Source of the DNA: Brevibacterium aurantiacum
GTDB taxonomy: Bacteria; Actinomycetota; Actinomycetes; Actinomycetales; Brevibacteriaceae
Assembly: GCF_007558825.1 (NCBI RefSeq)
Contig: NZ_VLTK01000003.1
Span: 248,001-312,000 of the forward strand
Reading direction: 5' to 3'
Length of the DNA stretch: 64,000 bases
Below, one piece after another: positions 8,485 through 17,624 of the stretch. Numbering within the stretch: position 1 is the stretch's first letter; each line of letters opens with the position of its first letter. The notes beneath the pieces are model-generated. The model had not been told where the DNA came from. It was given only the letters and a program-made list of their open reading frames with translations, and searched no databases. Position numbers and translations under genes: made by a program.

Positions 8485-9888
8485 TTACAGGCCCGCGATG
8501 AGAGCTTCAGCCTGTGGGTGCGTGGACTCGAAGGGGTTCTTCAGCGCCACGGCACGGCCGGATTCGTCGTTGAGTCGCAGATGCACCCAGTCGACGGTGT
8601 AGTCACGGCGTGCGGCATGGGCGGCACGGACGAATTCTCCGCGGATGGCTGCCCGGGTGGACGCCGGAGGGACGTCTTTCGCCTTTTCGCGTGCTTCGGG
8701 CGTGACCAGGTTCTTCGCCAAACCTGTGCGTTCCAGCTTGGGAAACAGACCGGTGTCGGGTGTGATGTCGTGATAGGCGATGTCGAGGCGAGAGATCCGC
8801 GGATCCGTGAGATCGTCGATGCCGCGGGCCATCGCCCGGTCGATGAGCGTCTTCTTCATCACCCAATCGATCTCGTGGTCGACTGCGGAGAAGTCCTGGG
8901 CTGCAATCGCCTCGAGCATCCGGGTCCACAGGTCGATGACGTATTCGGCCATCCCATCGTCGCCGAGGCTGTGGTCTCCCTTCTGCACGAGGACCTGAGC
9001 ACGGTCGCGGTAGTCGGTGAGCAGGTTCAGCGGTGTGATCGTCGTCCCGTCCGTGCGCTCGAGCTGCACCGACCCGGTGAGGTCCCTGGCAACGAGGCGG
9101 ATGTCGCGCACGGCGTGGCGCAGACCGTGTTCCGGGATGCGTGCACCCTGTTCGATGAGGTCGAGCATGAGCACGGCCGAGCCGATCTTGAGCGCCGAGG
9201 TGGCTGTCGACATCGAGGAATCACCGACGATGACATGGAGACGACGATATTTCTCCGCATCTGCGTGCGGTTCGTCTCGAGCGTTGATGATCGGGCGTGA
9301 ACGGGTCGTGGCTGAGGACAGTCCCTCCCACATCACATCAGAACGTGCCGAGAGTCCGAACATCATGTCTGCTCGGTTCGCCTCGACGTCGGGCTGGAAG
9401 GACGACTGCGCGGGGATGATGGCACCGGCGCCCACCAGCAGCTGTCTGGAGACGAGGAAGGGAAGCAGCACCGTGGTCAGACGGTTGAAATCGAGATTGC
9501 GGCGGATGAGGAAGTTCTCATGGGAGCCGTAGGAGTTCCCCGCCGCATCTGTGTTGTTCTTGACCATGTGGATGCGGCCGCCGAGTCCATCGGCCTCGAT
9601 GCTCGTCTGTGCATGATTCAGCAGGTCGATCATCAAGGACTCACCCGCGCGGTCCTGTGTGAGCAGATCGCTGAGATTATCGCATTCGGCGGTGGCATAT
9701 TCGGGGTGGGAGCCGACGTCGAGGTAGAGCCGGGAACCGTTGGGCAGGAACACGTTCGAGGAACGTCCCCATTCGACGATGGGTCGAAACAGATAGCGTG
9801 CGATCTCCTCCGGACCGATGCGTCGGTCACCCTCTCCTGCCGAATGGGCAAGCCCGTATTCGGTCTCGAGTCCGTAGATTCTGGCCAT
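8485..9888 (-). CDS. pafA: Pup-protein ligase PafA
   Basis: ATP-dependent ligase that joins the C-terminal glutamate of Pup to substrate lysines, marking proteins for the proteasome. The 467-residue protein starts GLETEYG (glutamates 8 and 10 in the nucleotide/Mg site). It carries the YLDVGSHPEYAT motif whose Asp57 corresponds to the catalytic aspartate of PafA, and RRLHVIVGDSS. It lacks the insertion loop seen in Dop. Its ATG shares one base with the prcA stop (TGATG), so it is translationally coupled to the proteasome genes. Confidence 0.97.
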   Translation of the reverse strand: MARIYGLETEYGLAHSAGEGDRRIGPEEIARYLFRPIVEWGRSSNVFLPNGSRLYLDVGSHPEYATAECDNLSDLLTQDRAGESLMIDLLNHAQTSIEADGLGGRIHMVKNNTDAAGNSYGSHENFLIRRNLDFNRLTTVLLPFLVSRQLLVGAGAIIPAQSSFQPDVEANRADMMFGLSARSDVMWEGLSSATTRSRPIINARDEPHADAEKYRRLHVIVGDSSMSTATSALKIGSAVLMLDLIEQGARIPEHGLRHAVRDIRLVARDLTGSVQLERTDGTTITPLNLLTDYRDRAQVLVQKGDHSLGDDGMAEYVIDLWTRMLEAIAAQDFSAVDHEIDWVMKKTLIDRAMARGIDDLTDPRISRLDIAYHDITPDTGLFPKLERTGLAKNLVTPEAREKAKDVPPASTRAAIRGEFVRAAHAARRDYTVDWVHLRLNDESGRAVALKNPFESTHPQAEALIAGL

Positions 9889-10577
9889 CAGTCCTCCCGC
9901 AGCTGCGCCATCATGGCGTCACTGAGTCGCTTGAATGTACGGTGTCCACTCGCATTCCGGTCGAGCACGGCTGCCTCTAGGTCCTGGGTCGGCACTGTGC
10001 CGGATGCTGCGGTGGCAAGAGCGCGCACACCATGGTCGAAGACCTCTCGCAGCGGCAGCACCGAGGTGGACAGGTCCTTCAGCGTTGCTGTGATGTCATC
10101 GGCCTGTCCCCCGATCGCCACATGTTCGGTCTCATCGATCACGGAGCCGTCGTAGCTGAGCCGGTAGAGCTGATCGGTCTCGGCGGTGAGTCCGAGTTCA
10201 GCGACGACGAGTTCGACTTCGAAGGGCTTCGACTCCGTCGTGAAGACCCCGGCCAGCGTCTGCGCGTATGCGTTCGTCAGCCCCCGCGCGGTGACATCGC
10301 TGCGGTGGTAGGAATATCCTCGCAGGTCCGCGTACCTCACACCGGCTTGGCGCATCGTCTCGAACTCGTTGTATTTGCCGACTGCGGCGAAGCCGATGCG
10401 GTCGTAGATCTCGGCGATCTTGTGCAGCGTCGGAGAAGGATTCTCTGCCAAAAGGAGGATGCCTTCGTCGTAGCGCAGCACCACGACCGACCGACCCCGG
10501 GCAATGCCCTTGCGGGCGAAGTCGGCCCGGTCCTTCATCAGCTGTTCGGGTGAGACGTAGAACGGTGCCTGGCTCAT
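9888..10577 (-). CDS. prcA: 20S proteasome alpha subunit PrcA
   Basis: Non-catalytic outer-ring subunit of the actinobacterial 20S proteasome, which docks the ATPase and gates entry. The 229-residue protein begins APFYVSPEQLMKDRADFARKGIARG, here interrupted only by usual variation, and has the N-terminal nucleophile-hydrolase fold without a catalytic threonine. A GAGG site precedes the ATG, and 13 bases separate it from prcB. Assembly with PrcB follows from the family. Confidence 0.96.
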   Translation of the reverse strand: MSQAPFYVSPEQLMKDRADFARKGIARGRSVVVLRYDEGILLLAENPSPTLHKIAEIYDRIGFAAVGKYNEFETMRQAGVRYADLRGYSYHRSDVTARGLTNAYAQTLAGVFTTESKPFEVELVVAELGLTAETDQLYRLSYDGSVIDETEHVAIGGQADDITATLKDLSTSVLPLREVFDHGVRALATAASGTVPTQDLEAAVLDRNASGHRTFKRLSDAMMAQLRED

Positions 10578-10590
10578 GGGCGTGCCTCAT

Positions 10591-11391
10591 TCATGACTGT
10601 GCCTTTCTGGTCCGACGATCGCTGACCTCAATGGCAATCGACATCACGTCGGCCGAAGGGATCTCGACGACCCCGTGCTCAAGGTCGACGGTGAAGATCG
10701 TCGGAGCGATCTGCCTGACGAAATCAGGGCCACCGGTGGCCGAGTCATCATCAGAGGCATCGAAGAGGGCTTCAACAGCCACCGAGATCGCAGCATCGGT
10801 ATGAAGGTCGGGCCGCCACAGCTTCTTCAGCGCCCCACGTGCGTAGCCGGATCCGGAGCCGATCGAATGGAATCGATGCTCTTCGTATTTGCCGCCGGTG
10901 ACGTCGAAGCTGAAGATCTGCCCAGCGGGAGTCGCTTCGTCGACGCCAGCGAAGAGCGGAACAACAGACAACCCCTGCATGGCCAAGCTCAGGTTTCCGC
11001 GCAGCATCGACGCCAGACGGTTGGCCTTGCCTCCCAACGACAGGCGTGCACCTTCGATCTTCTCGTAGTGTTCGAGTTCGAGCTGGTAGAGACGGATGAG
11101 ATCGAGCGCGAGTCCCGCGGTTCCGGCGATGCCGATGACCGAGAAATCGTCGGCTGGTCGCACCTTCTCCATGGAGTGGGAGGCGATCATGTTCCCGATC
11201 GTCGCGCGCCGATCTCCTGCCATGAGGATGCCCGTGGCGGTGCGGAAGCAGATGATCGTCGTGCCCTCCGGAGCCAGATGCCCCAGATCATGCCCGGCCG
11301 TGGTCGGCAGCGCTTCGGGCGCCACGGCTCGGGCGAGTTCGATGAACGAATTGCTCGTCGAACTCAGAAATGCAGGAGAGAATCCTGACAT
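10591..11391 (-). CDS. prcB: 20S proteasome beta subunit PrcB
   Basis: Catalytic subunit of the 20S proteasome. From the ATG at 11391 the protein is 266 residues. A propeptide of about 43 residues ends in APEG, and cleavage would expose Thr44 of the TTIICF sequence as the N-terminal nucleophile. Later blocks MAGDRRAT and GSGSGYARGAL are typical. An in-frame start 25 codons upstream would run through the end of pup and is rejected. The stop of pup lies two bases before the chosen ATG. Confidence 0.96.
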   Translation of the reverse strand: MSGFSPAFLSSTSNSFIELARAVAPEALPTTAGHDLGHLAPEGTTIICFRTATGILMAGDRRATIGNMIASHSMEKVRPADDFSVIGIAGTAGLALDLIRLYQLELEHYEKIEGARLSLGGKANRLASMLRGNLSLAMQGLSVVPLFAGVDEATPAGQIFSFDVTGGKYEEHRFHSIGSGSGYARGALKKLWRPDLHTDAAISVAVEALFDASDDDSATGGPDFVRQIAPTIFTVDLEHGVVEIPSADVMSIAIEVSDRRTRKAQS

Positions 11392-11392
11392 C

Positions 11393-11584
11393 TCATTGGC
11401 CGCCCTTCTGGACGAAGTTGCGCACGAACTCCTCTGCGTTCGATTCGAGGACTCCGTCGATCTCATCGAGGATCGAATCCACGTTCTGTGTGTTGATCTG
11501 ACCCTGCACGGCCTCCGGCGGTTCGGCGGGTGGTTCTCCCCCGCCGGCCGAATGGTCTCTCTGAACCTGTTCCTGCGAACTCAT
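11393..11584 (-). CDS. pup: Prokaryotic ubiquitin-like protein Pup
   Basis: Small disordered tag of 63 residues that is attached to lysines by PafA. It ends in GGQ, so the C-terminal glutamine must first be deamidated to glutamate by Dop. The C-terminal half (NVDSILDEIDGVLESNAEEF) forms the helix that binds the ARC/Mpa coiled coil; the N-terminal half is rich in Gln, Glu, Gly and Pro. It overlaps the dop stop by four bases (ATGA). Confidence 0.97.
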   Translation of the reverse strand: MSSQEQVQRDHSAGGGEPPAEPPEAVQGQINTQNVDSILDEIDGVLESNAEEFVRNFVQKGGQ

Positions 11585-13122
11585 TTCGCACCTCTTTCAT
11601 CGTTCGTCGTTTTCAGTCTATCCACTCCCAGTGCCTGCAGCAGTGCCTGTGAGTCGTGCACTTCAGCCAGTCTGACCTCGAGGAGTTCACGGTTTCCTTT
11701 GAGCGGTTCGCTCATCGGCAGACGCACGATTCCGTACTCTCCGGCGTCGAGGACGAGCGAGTCCCAGCTCGCTGCCACCAGTGAGTCCGAGAATCGGGTC
11801 ACGGCCAGTGATCTCAGGTAGGCCCGGGTTCCGTCGGGCGCGGAGACCACGGCCTTCTCGACTTCACCATCGGTCGTCAGCCGGCGGATCCGTCCGGCTT
11901 TCTCAAGCTTGTAGAACAGACCCTTCTCGGGCCGAACGTCGTGGTACTGGACGTCGATGAGCGCGAGCTTCGGATGGTCCCAGTCAAGGTTCTCCTTCTT
12001 CCGGTAGCCTTCGAGCAGCACCCATTTGGCAATCCAGTCGATGGAGTCGGACAGGCTGCGTGGGTCGGTGGCCAAACCGTCGAGGAATCGCTTCCATTCG
12101 CTGAGAACCTCAGTGGTGTCCGCGTCATCGCCGGCGTGTTCGAAGCAGGCCGAGTAGTAGGTGTCCTGGATCTCGAGAGCCGTCATCGAGGTGCCGTCGG
12201 ACATGGGCAGCTTCGTGCTCAGACTCAGATCATGGCTGACGTCCCACAGGGCCTGCATCGGATCGGCGAGTTCGAGCTTGGGGACGAGTCCTGCCTCGAT
12301 GAGGCCGAGCACGAGGGAGGTCGACCCGAACCTGACCAGCGTGGCCGGCTCGGCCATTGTGGCATCGCCGATGATGACGTGCAGCCGACGATATTTGGCC
12401 GGATCGGCGTGGGGTTCGTCGCGGGTGTTGACGATGGGCCTGCGCAGGGTGGTCTCGAGTCCCACCTGCGCTTCGAAGAAGTCAGCGCGCGAGGAGATCT
12501 GGAAGCCCGCAGTCTCACCTTCGCGTCCGATGCCCACGCGTCCGGACCCGCAGAGAATCTGCCTGCTGACGAAGAACGGGATCAATCCGGAGACGAGGTC
12601 GTCGAAATCCACTGCCCGATCAACGAGGTAGTTCTCGTGGGTGCCGTAGGAGGACCCCTTCGAATCGGTGTTGTTCTTGTAGAGGTTGACGGGTTCGTCC
12701 GTGGCCTCCAGGCTGCGCACCGAGGCCAACGCCACCATGTCTCCCGCACGATCGAAGGTGACGAGATCACGCGGAGTCAGCACCTCCGGTGAAGAGTATT
12801 CGGGGTGGGCATGGTCCACGTAGTAGCGGGCGCCGTTCTCGGTCACGACATTGGCGAGGTATTGTGCTTCCACGGATTCCTGAGGCATGTGGGTGAGCTG
12901 GGAGATGTCGGCGTCGGCGACGTTCATGAAGAAGCCGCGTGCGTCCGCGAGTGGCGATTCGGTGGCGAAGTCCCAGAAGTTCTGTGAGGACTTCAGTCCG
13001 CGCGGCCCCGCATAGGCGTCGACGACACGCGCCGAGTCACGCATCGGATTCGCTCCCGGATTGCCCGGTTGGCTCAGTCCGAACTCGGTTTCGGAACCCA
13101 TCACACGGTGGACACTGAGCAT
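11581..13122 (-). CDS. dop: Deamidase of Pup, Dop
   Basis: Converts the terminal glutamine of Pup to glutamate and also removes Pup from substrates. The 513-residue protein is homologous to PafA (SETEFG at the N-terminus, RRLHVIIGDATMAEP later). It contains the Dop-specific loop before VEAQYLAN and the YYVDHAHPEYSSPE motif whose Asp103 is the probable catalytic nucleophile. It is the first gene of the dop-pup-prcB-prcA-pafA run, 32 bases from a divergent gene, so the operon promoter must lie in or near that gap. Confidence 0.97.
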   Translation of the reverse strand: MLSVHRVMGSETEFGLSQPGNPGANPMRDSARVVDAYAGPRGLKSSQNFWDFATESPLADARGFFMNVADADISQLTHMPQESVEAQYLANVVTENGARYYVDHAHPEYSSPEVLTPRDLVTFDRAGDMVALASVRSLEATDEPVNLYKNNTDSKGSSYGTHENYLVDRAVDFDDLVSGLIPFFVSRQILCGSGRVGIGREGETAGFQISSRADFFEAQVGLETTLRRPIVNTRDEPHADPAKYRRLHVIIGDATMAEPATLVRFGSTSLVLGLIEAGLVPKLELADPMQALWDVSHDLSLSTKLPMSDGTSMTALEIQDTYYSACFEHAGDDADTTEVLSEWKRFLDGLATDPRSLSDSIDWIAKWVLLEGYRKKENLDWDHPKLALIDVQYHDVRPEKGLFYKLEKAGRIRRLTTDGEVEKAVVSAPDGTRAYLRSLAVTRFSDSLVAASWDSLVLDAGEYGIVRLPMSEPLKGNRELLEVRLAEVHDSQALLQALGVDRLKTTNDERGAK

Positions 13123-13154
13123 CTGAACTCCCTCTAACGTTTAGACTCGGGGAC

Positions 13155-13547
13155 GTGGCTGCGAAGAAATCTCATCTCCCGATCGCGTTGATCGTCGACC
13201 TCATCCTGGTTGTCCTATTCACCATCATCGGTCATTACACACATTCTCATAATTTCGATCCCCAGGGGCTCCTGACCACAGCGTGGCCGTTCCTGGCCGG
13301 ACTGGGCATCGCCTGGCTGCTGTCGGCTGTCTGGGACCGTCCGATTGCGCCACTGGCGACTGGAACTGCAGTGTGGGCGATCACTGTGCTGGCAGGCATG
13401 GTCCTCCGTGCACTCACGGGCGCGGGAACACAAGGAGCATTCATCGTCGTCGCTGCCACCCTCAACCTCATCACCCTGGTCGGATGGCGGCTCATCGCCA
13501 CGGCCGTGACCGGCGGCAGCACCAGCCCACGCCGACGCCGCCGCTGA
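13155..13547 (+). CDS. DUF3054 family membrane protein
   Basis: Small integral membrane protein of 130 residues with about four hydrophobic helices and an arginine-rich end (SPRRRRR). It belongs to the actinobacterial/archaeal DUF3054 type; function unknown. It starts with GTG at 13155, 32 bases from dop and divergent to it, so the promoters must overlap. It sits between dop and ARC, which read in the opposite direction, splitting the pupylation genes into two transcription units. Confidence 0.85.
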   Translation: MAAKKSHLPIALIVDLILVVLFTIIGHYTHSHNFDPQGLLTTAWPFLAGLGIAWLLSAVWDRPIAPLATGTAVWAITVLAGMVLRALTGAGTQGAFIVVAATLNLITLVGWRLIATAVTGGSTSPRRRRR

Positions 13548-13593
13548 TCCGCAAACCGCCGCTGATCAGTACCGGAAAGGACCGGAGAACCAG

Positions 13594-13610
13594 CTCAGAC
13601 CAGGTCTGAG
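13594..13610 (-). repeat. 17-bp palindrome across the ARC stop codon
   Basis: Arms CTCAGACC and GGTCTGAG are perfect inverted repeats separated by one base. The palindrome covers the final sense codons and stop of ARC, between two convergent genes. It may act as part of a terminator, but no T-run follows. Confidence 0.6.
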
Positions 13611-15247
13611 TTCGGGTACACCTCGGCGATATCCCTCTCCAGCGGAACCACAGGCGCTCCACGCGTCGTATCCAGATGCATCATCCGCAGATGTGTCACC
13701 CGCTCGCCCTTGCGACCGGAGATCCGCGCCCACTCGTCGGGGTTCGTCGTATTGGGCAGATCCTCGTGCTCGCTGAATTCCTCAGCGATGGCCTCTTCGA
13801 AGTGCTTCGGCTGAAGACCGCGCTCACCGGTCTCCAGAAGCGATTTGATCGCACTCTTCTTGGCCCGATCCACGATGTTGTGGATCATGGCTCCAGAGGC
13901 GAAGTCCGCGAAGTGGAGAACTTCTTTCGTAGCGTCGGCATAGGTGACCTCGACGAATTCGTTCTCCGGTGACAGTGCATACATGCGGTCGACGCAGAAC
14001 GAGATCAGGGCCGACACCCCCTCGGCGGGGGTCTCATGACCGGTCTGCACGCTTGCATGCAGGGGCAGTTCTGCGGTGAGGTACTTCTCGAAGATGTCGC
14101 GAGCCGCATCGGCATCGGGACGTTCGATGCGGATCTTCACATCCAGGCGTCCCGGACGCAGGATTGCGGGGTCGATGAGGTCTTCGCGGTTCGATGCGCC
14201 GATCACGATGACGTTGTCGAGCTGTTCGACACCGTCGATTTCGGTCAGCAGCTGCGGCACGATTGTCGTCTCGACGTCCGAGGACTTGCCGGTACCGCGG
14301 GTGCGGAACAGCGACTCCATTTCGTCGAAGAAGACGACCACGGGGAATCCTGCCGACGCTTTCTCCCTGGCCCGGGCGAAGATGAGACGAAGCTGACGTT
14401 CGGTCTCGCCGACGTACTTGTCGAGCAGCTCCGGGCCCTTGATATTGAGGAAGTAGGTCTTGCGGGACTGACCTGCACCGGTCCGGTCGGCCAGAGAATT
14501 GGCCACGGCCTTCGCGATCAGGGTCTTGCCACAGCCGGGAGGGCCGTAGAGCAGGATGCCCTTCGGCGGTTTGAGACCATGCTCGGTGTAGAGCTGCGGG
14601 TGCTCGAAGGGCAGTTCCACCGCGTCCTTGATCTGGCCGATCTGATCGGCCAATCCACCGATGTCGGAGTAGGTGATGTCCGGGACCTCTTCGAGCAGAA
14701 GCGAAGAGACCTCCGGCTTCTCAACGACCTCAAGGGCATAGTGTGTGCGGGAATCGACGACCACGGCATCGCCGACGCGCAGGCCGGCATCGACGAGGTC
14801 CTCACCGAGGATGAAGACCTGTTCGTCGTCGCCGGGAGCACCGACGAGGATCCGGGTGTCGTCGACGAATTCGCGTACATTGACGACGGAGCCGACCGAG
14901 GCGAAGGACCCGGTCCCGATGATGACAAGACCTTCCGAGAGCAGAACATCGGCACCGGCGCGCAGGTGTGCCGGCTCCACCTCGGGTCCGACGGCGACGC
15001 GCATTCTGCGGCCGCCGACGATGACGTCGGCGCTCAGCCCCGATTCACCGAGAGCGATGAGTGTGCCCCAGTTGTTGGGCGGCTCCGTCAGTCGACGGGC
15101 CTCCTCCTTGATCCGGTTCAGCTCATCGCGTGCTGTACGCAGGGTCTTCGACAGGGCTTCATTGCGTTTCCCGGCGCTGAAGAGCTGTTGGCGCAATGAC
15201 GCAGTGTCCTCGCGCAGTCGTTTGACTTCGGTCGTGGTTTCGGTCAT
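13595..15247 (-). CDS. arc: Proteasome-associated AAA ATPase ARC/Mpa
   Basis: Hexameric unfoldase that captures Pup through its N-terminal coiled coil and feeds pupylated proteins into the 20S proteasome. The 550-residue protein has a coiled coil (about 1-55), OB domains, Walker A GPPGCGKT, Walker B VVFFDEMES and an arginine-finger region SNREDLIDPAILRPGRLD. The C-terminal TNPDEWARISGRKGERV block is typical. It ends YPNSDLV, whereas Mpa/ARC of proteasome-bearing species such as M. tuberculosis end in GQYL, the alpha-ring docking tail. The ATG overlaps the trmI stop by four bases. Confidence 0.96.
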   Translation of the reverse strand: MTETTTEVKRLREDTASLRQQLFSAGKRNEALSKTLRTARDELNRIKEEARRLTEPPNNWGTLIALGESGLSADVIVGGRRMRVAVGPEVEPAHLRAGADVLLSEGLVIIGTGSFASVGSVVNVREFVDDTRILVGAPGDDEQVFILGEDLVDAGLRVGDAVVVDSRTHYALEVVEKPEVSSLLLEEVPDITYSDIGGLADQIGQIKDAVELPFEHPQLYTEHGLKPPKGILLYGPPGCGKTLIAKAVANSLADRTGAGQSRKTYFLNIKGPELLDKYVGETERQLRLIFARAREKASAGFPVVVFFDEMESLFRTRGTGKSSDVETTIVPQLLTEIDGVEQLDNVIVIGASNREDLIDPAILRPGRLDVKIRIERPDADAARDIFEKYLTAELPLHASVQTGHETPAEGVSALISFCVDRMYALSPENEFVEVTYADATKEVLHFADFASGAMIHNIVDRAKKSAIKSLLETGERGLQPKHFEEAIAEEFSEHEDLPNTTNPDEWARISGRKGERVTHLRMMHLDTTRGAPVVPLERDIAEVYPNSDLV

Positions 15248-16311
15248 TGGTCCTCCTTCGACCCGGGGGTGTTCGAGGCTTGGCTGGCTGGCTCTCGGTC
15301 GTTGACTTCGGGGGTCGTCGGTTCTTGGTTCAACCGTTTTCCCGCCTCACGCATGACGCGGCGCAGCTTCTTTCCCTGCGCGACTCTGGCTCCGACTGCT
15401 TCATCGGTGACTTCCGGCTTCGTCCAGGCATCGACGTCTTCGGTCGATGCCGGGGTGCCCTGTGGTCGCTTCTTCTTCTCCAGCGGGGCCACTCCGGGTG
15501 CCATGCGGCGGGCGATGACCAGGAAACCGGTATGCGCGATCATCCGGTGGTCGGGCCGTACTGCAAGCCCATCCACATGCCACCCTCGGACCATGGCCTC
15601 CATGGACTGCGGTTCGCTGAAGCAGTCTGTGGCACGCAGGGCTTCGACGAAACGGGAGAGCTGAGGGACGGTCGCAACGTAGGCGATGACGACTCCCCCG
15701 GGTGCCAGCGCGGTGGCGACTGCATCCAGTGTGTTCCATGGCGTGAGCATGTCGAGGACGACCCGGTCGACGGTGCCCGCCTCGTAGGAGTGCGGCAGCT
15801 CATCGGAGAGATCTCCCACCGTGACCGACCAGTTCTCGGGTCGACCATCGAAGAAGTCTGCGATGTTTCCGGCTGCGATGGTGGCGAATTCCTCGCGGAG
15901 TTCGAACGAGTGGAGCCTGCCTGTGGGGCCGACTGCCCGCAGCAGAGCCATCGACAGTGCCCCGGAACCGACGCCGGCTTCTACGACCACTGCACCGGGG
16001 AAGATATCGCCGAGGGTGACGATGAGTCCCGAGTCCTTGGGATAGACCACCGCTGCCCCGCGGGGCATGGACAGGACGAAGTCCTCGTAGCGCGGACGGA
16101 AGACCTGGAAGTCGATGCCCCCGGTGTTCGCCACGATGATTCCCTCGGTGCGACCGATGATGGCATCGTGTTCGATGAGTCCCTTGTGGGTGTGGAACAG
16201 CTCTCCGGGAGCCAGCACGATCGTGTGCATTCGGCCCTTGGGGTCGGTGAGCTGAATCTTCTCACCGGTCTTCAGGGCCCGGTCGGGTTCGGTATGGCTT
16301 GCCTCAGTCAT
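15244..16311 (-). CDS. trmI: tRNA (adenine-58-N1)-methyltransferase TrmI
   Basis: S-adenosylmethionine-dependent enzyme that methylates A58 in the tRNA T-loop. The 355-residue protein has an N-terminal beta domain (GELFHTHKGLIEHDAIIGR) and a Rossmann domain with the SAM motif VVEAGVGSGALSMALLRAVG. The conserved block VVLDMLTPWNTLD follows. The last 70 residues are a charged, Pro/Glu-rich extension. It directly precedes and overlaps ARC, as in M. tuberculosis (Rv2118c near mpa). Confidence 0.94.
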   Translation of the reverse strand: MTEASHTEPDRALKTGEKIQLTDPKGRMHTIVLAPGELFHTHKGLIEHDAIIGRTEGIIVANTGGIDFQVFRPRYEDFVLSMPRGAAVVYPKDSGLIVTLGDIFPGAVVVEAGVGSGALSMALLRAVGPTGRLHSFELREEFATIAAGNIADFFDGRPENWSVTVGDLSDELPHSYEAGTVDRVVLDMLTPWNTLDAVATALAPGGVVIAYVATVPQLSRFVEALRATDCFSEPQSMEAMVRGWHVDGLAVRPDHRMIAHTGFLVIARRMAPGVAPLEKKKRPQGTPASTEDVDAWTKPEVTDEAVGARVAQGKKLRRVMREAGKRLNQEPTTPEVNDREPASQASNTPGSKEDQ

Positions 16312-16357
16312 GATGCGTCCACTCTACGCTGATGACAAGTATCTCAGCACACCCGGT

Positions 16358-17518
16358 TCAGGCTGCGAGCAGCTCGTCGAAGAATTCCTGCAGATCGATG
16401 ACGCCGACGAGAGTGTTCTCATCCATGACCAGGCTGAACTGCGCCTTCGGGCGATGAGTCAGGGACTCAAGCAGGTGCGGTGCCGTGATGTCCTTAGGGA
16501 CTCCGATCCACCCGGCCAGCGGCCTGGCCACTTCGCCTGCTGGGACCTGGTCCAGCGACTCGGCCAGACGACCGGCTGCCGCATGCCTGTCGACGAGCCC
16601 GTAGGGCAGGCCCTTCTGGTCGAGGACGACGATGAGGGTGCGTTCCTTTGCATTGCCCAGCGTGTTCGCATAGTCGAGTGTGTCGGCCAGATCCGCGTCC
16701 CAGGTTGCTGCGATGGCAGGCTGGATGACCTGCGAGAGGTCGTAGGTCTCCATCTTCCGTGCTCGCTTCGCATGAGTCGCGGCGTCCCCTGCGGAGAACC
16801 ACAGCATGATGGCGATGAGCGACATCCACGCCACGGTCAGCGGGTCGGGGCGCTCACCTGCCAGCAGCGGTGTGATGACGGACCAGCCGATGAAGCCGAC
16901 TGCGATGACTCGACCGACCCAGCTGGCGACGATCGTTCCCAGGTACTGCGAGCCTGTCAGGCGCCACATCAGGGCTTGCAGCGCCCACCCGCCGTCCAGC
17001 GGAATTCCGGGCAGGAGGTTGATGGCACCGAGTGCGACGTTCGCGAATGTCACTGCGATGAGCAGGAGCCATGGAACCGAAGTCGGCGAGACCGCGCTCA
17101 GACACCACCAGCCCAACAGGGCCAAGACTATGTTGACGATCGGACCGACGATGGATATGACGAAGCTGGTCAGCGCGGCCTTGTCACGCGGATTCTCCGC
17201 CTGAGGTTCGAACCTGGTGAACCCGCCCCAGATATTGAGCTCGATCGCGGCGACCTTGAGTCCATAGAACTGTCCGGCGACACCGTGCGCCAGTTCGTGG
17301 AGGAAGACCGAACCGAACAGCAGAACCGCATACGCGAACGCGACGAACCAGGCCCAGACACCGAGGTCGGGCCGGACGGTATTCACCCACGGGGCGAACA
17401 GAATCGTGATCACGAAAGCGGCGAGGAACCATGACCAGGCCAGGATCACCGGGGCGCCGAGAACAGTGCCCAGGCGCAAGCCCGAAGAGGCACCAGTCTG
17501 GTGTTTTTTCGCGGCCAT
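16358..17518 (-). CDS. Site-2 protease family zinc metalloprotease with CBS domains
   Basis: Polytopic M50 protease of 386 residues, expected to cut substrates within the membrane. The zinc motif HELAH lies in the second hydrophobic region (about residue 74), and the third ligand is in the NLLPGIPLDGG segment. Residues about 250-386 form two CBS-type motifs, including TLIVVLDQKGLPYGLVDR and FSLVMDENTLVGVIDLQEF, a layout like mycobacterial Rip3. Substrates are unknown. It stands alone between trmI and the divergent nuclease gene. Confidence 0.92.
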   Translation of the reverse strand: MAAKKHQTGASSGLRLGTVLGAPVILAWSWFLAAFVITILFAPWVNTVRPDLGVWAWFVAFAYAVLLFGSVFLHELAHGVAGQFYGLKVAAIELNIWGGFTRFEPQAENPRDKAALTSFVISIVGPIVNIVLALLGWWCLSAVSPTSVPWLLLIAVTFANVALGAINLLPGIPLDGGWALQALMWRLTGSQYLGTIVASWVGRVIAVGFIGWSVITPLLAGERPDPLTVAWMSLIAIMLWFSAGDAATHAKRARKMETYDLSQVIQPAIAATWDADLADTLDYANTLGNAKERTLIVVLDQKGLPYGLVDRHAAAGRLAESLDQVPAGEVARPLAGWIGVPKDITAPHLLESLTHRPKAQFSLVMDENTLVGVIDLQEFFDELLAA

Positions 17519-17624
17519 CGATGGAGTTCCTCTAGCTTGGGGTCGGGTTCACTCAGCCTATCAGCGACAGGCTCGCCACCGCGGTCTCACGCGTCGTGTC
17601 AGACCAAGTCGTTACAGTGGTGAC

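Noticed and set aside
11392-11466. N-terminal extension of prcB
   Set aside because: Lies in another frame of pup; the ATG at 11391 directly after the pup stop gives the normal propeptide.
13538-13567. 12-bp direct repeat at the end of the DUF3054 gene
   Set aside because: Two short GC-rich copies with no further structure.
14036-15199. Long plus-strand open frame opposite ARC
   Set aside because: Antisense to the complete AAA ATPase; Asp/Gly/Val-rich translation typical of reverse frames in GC-rich DNA.
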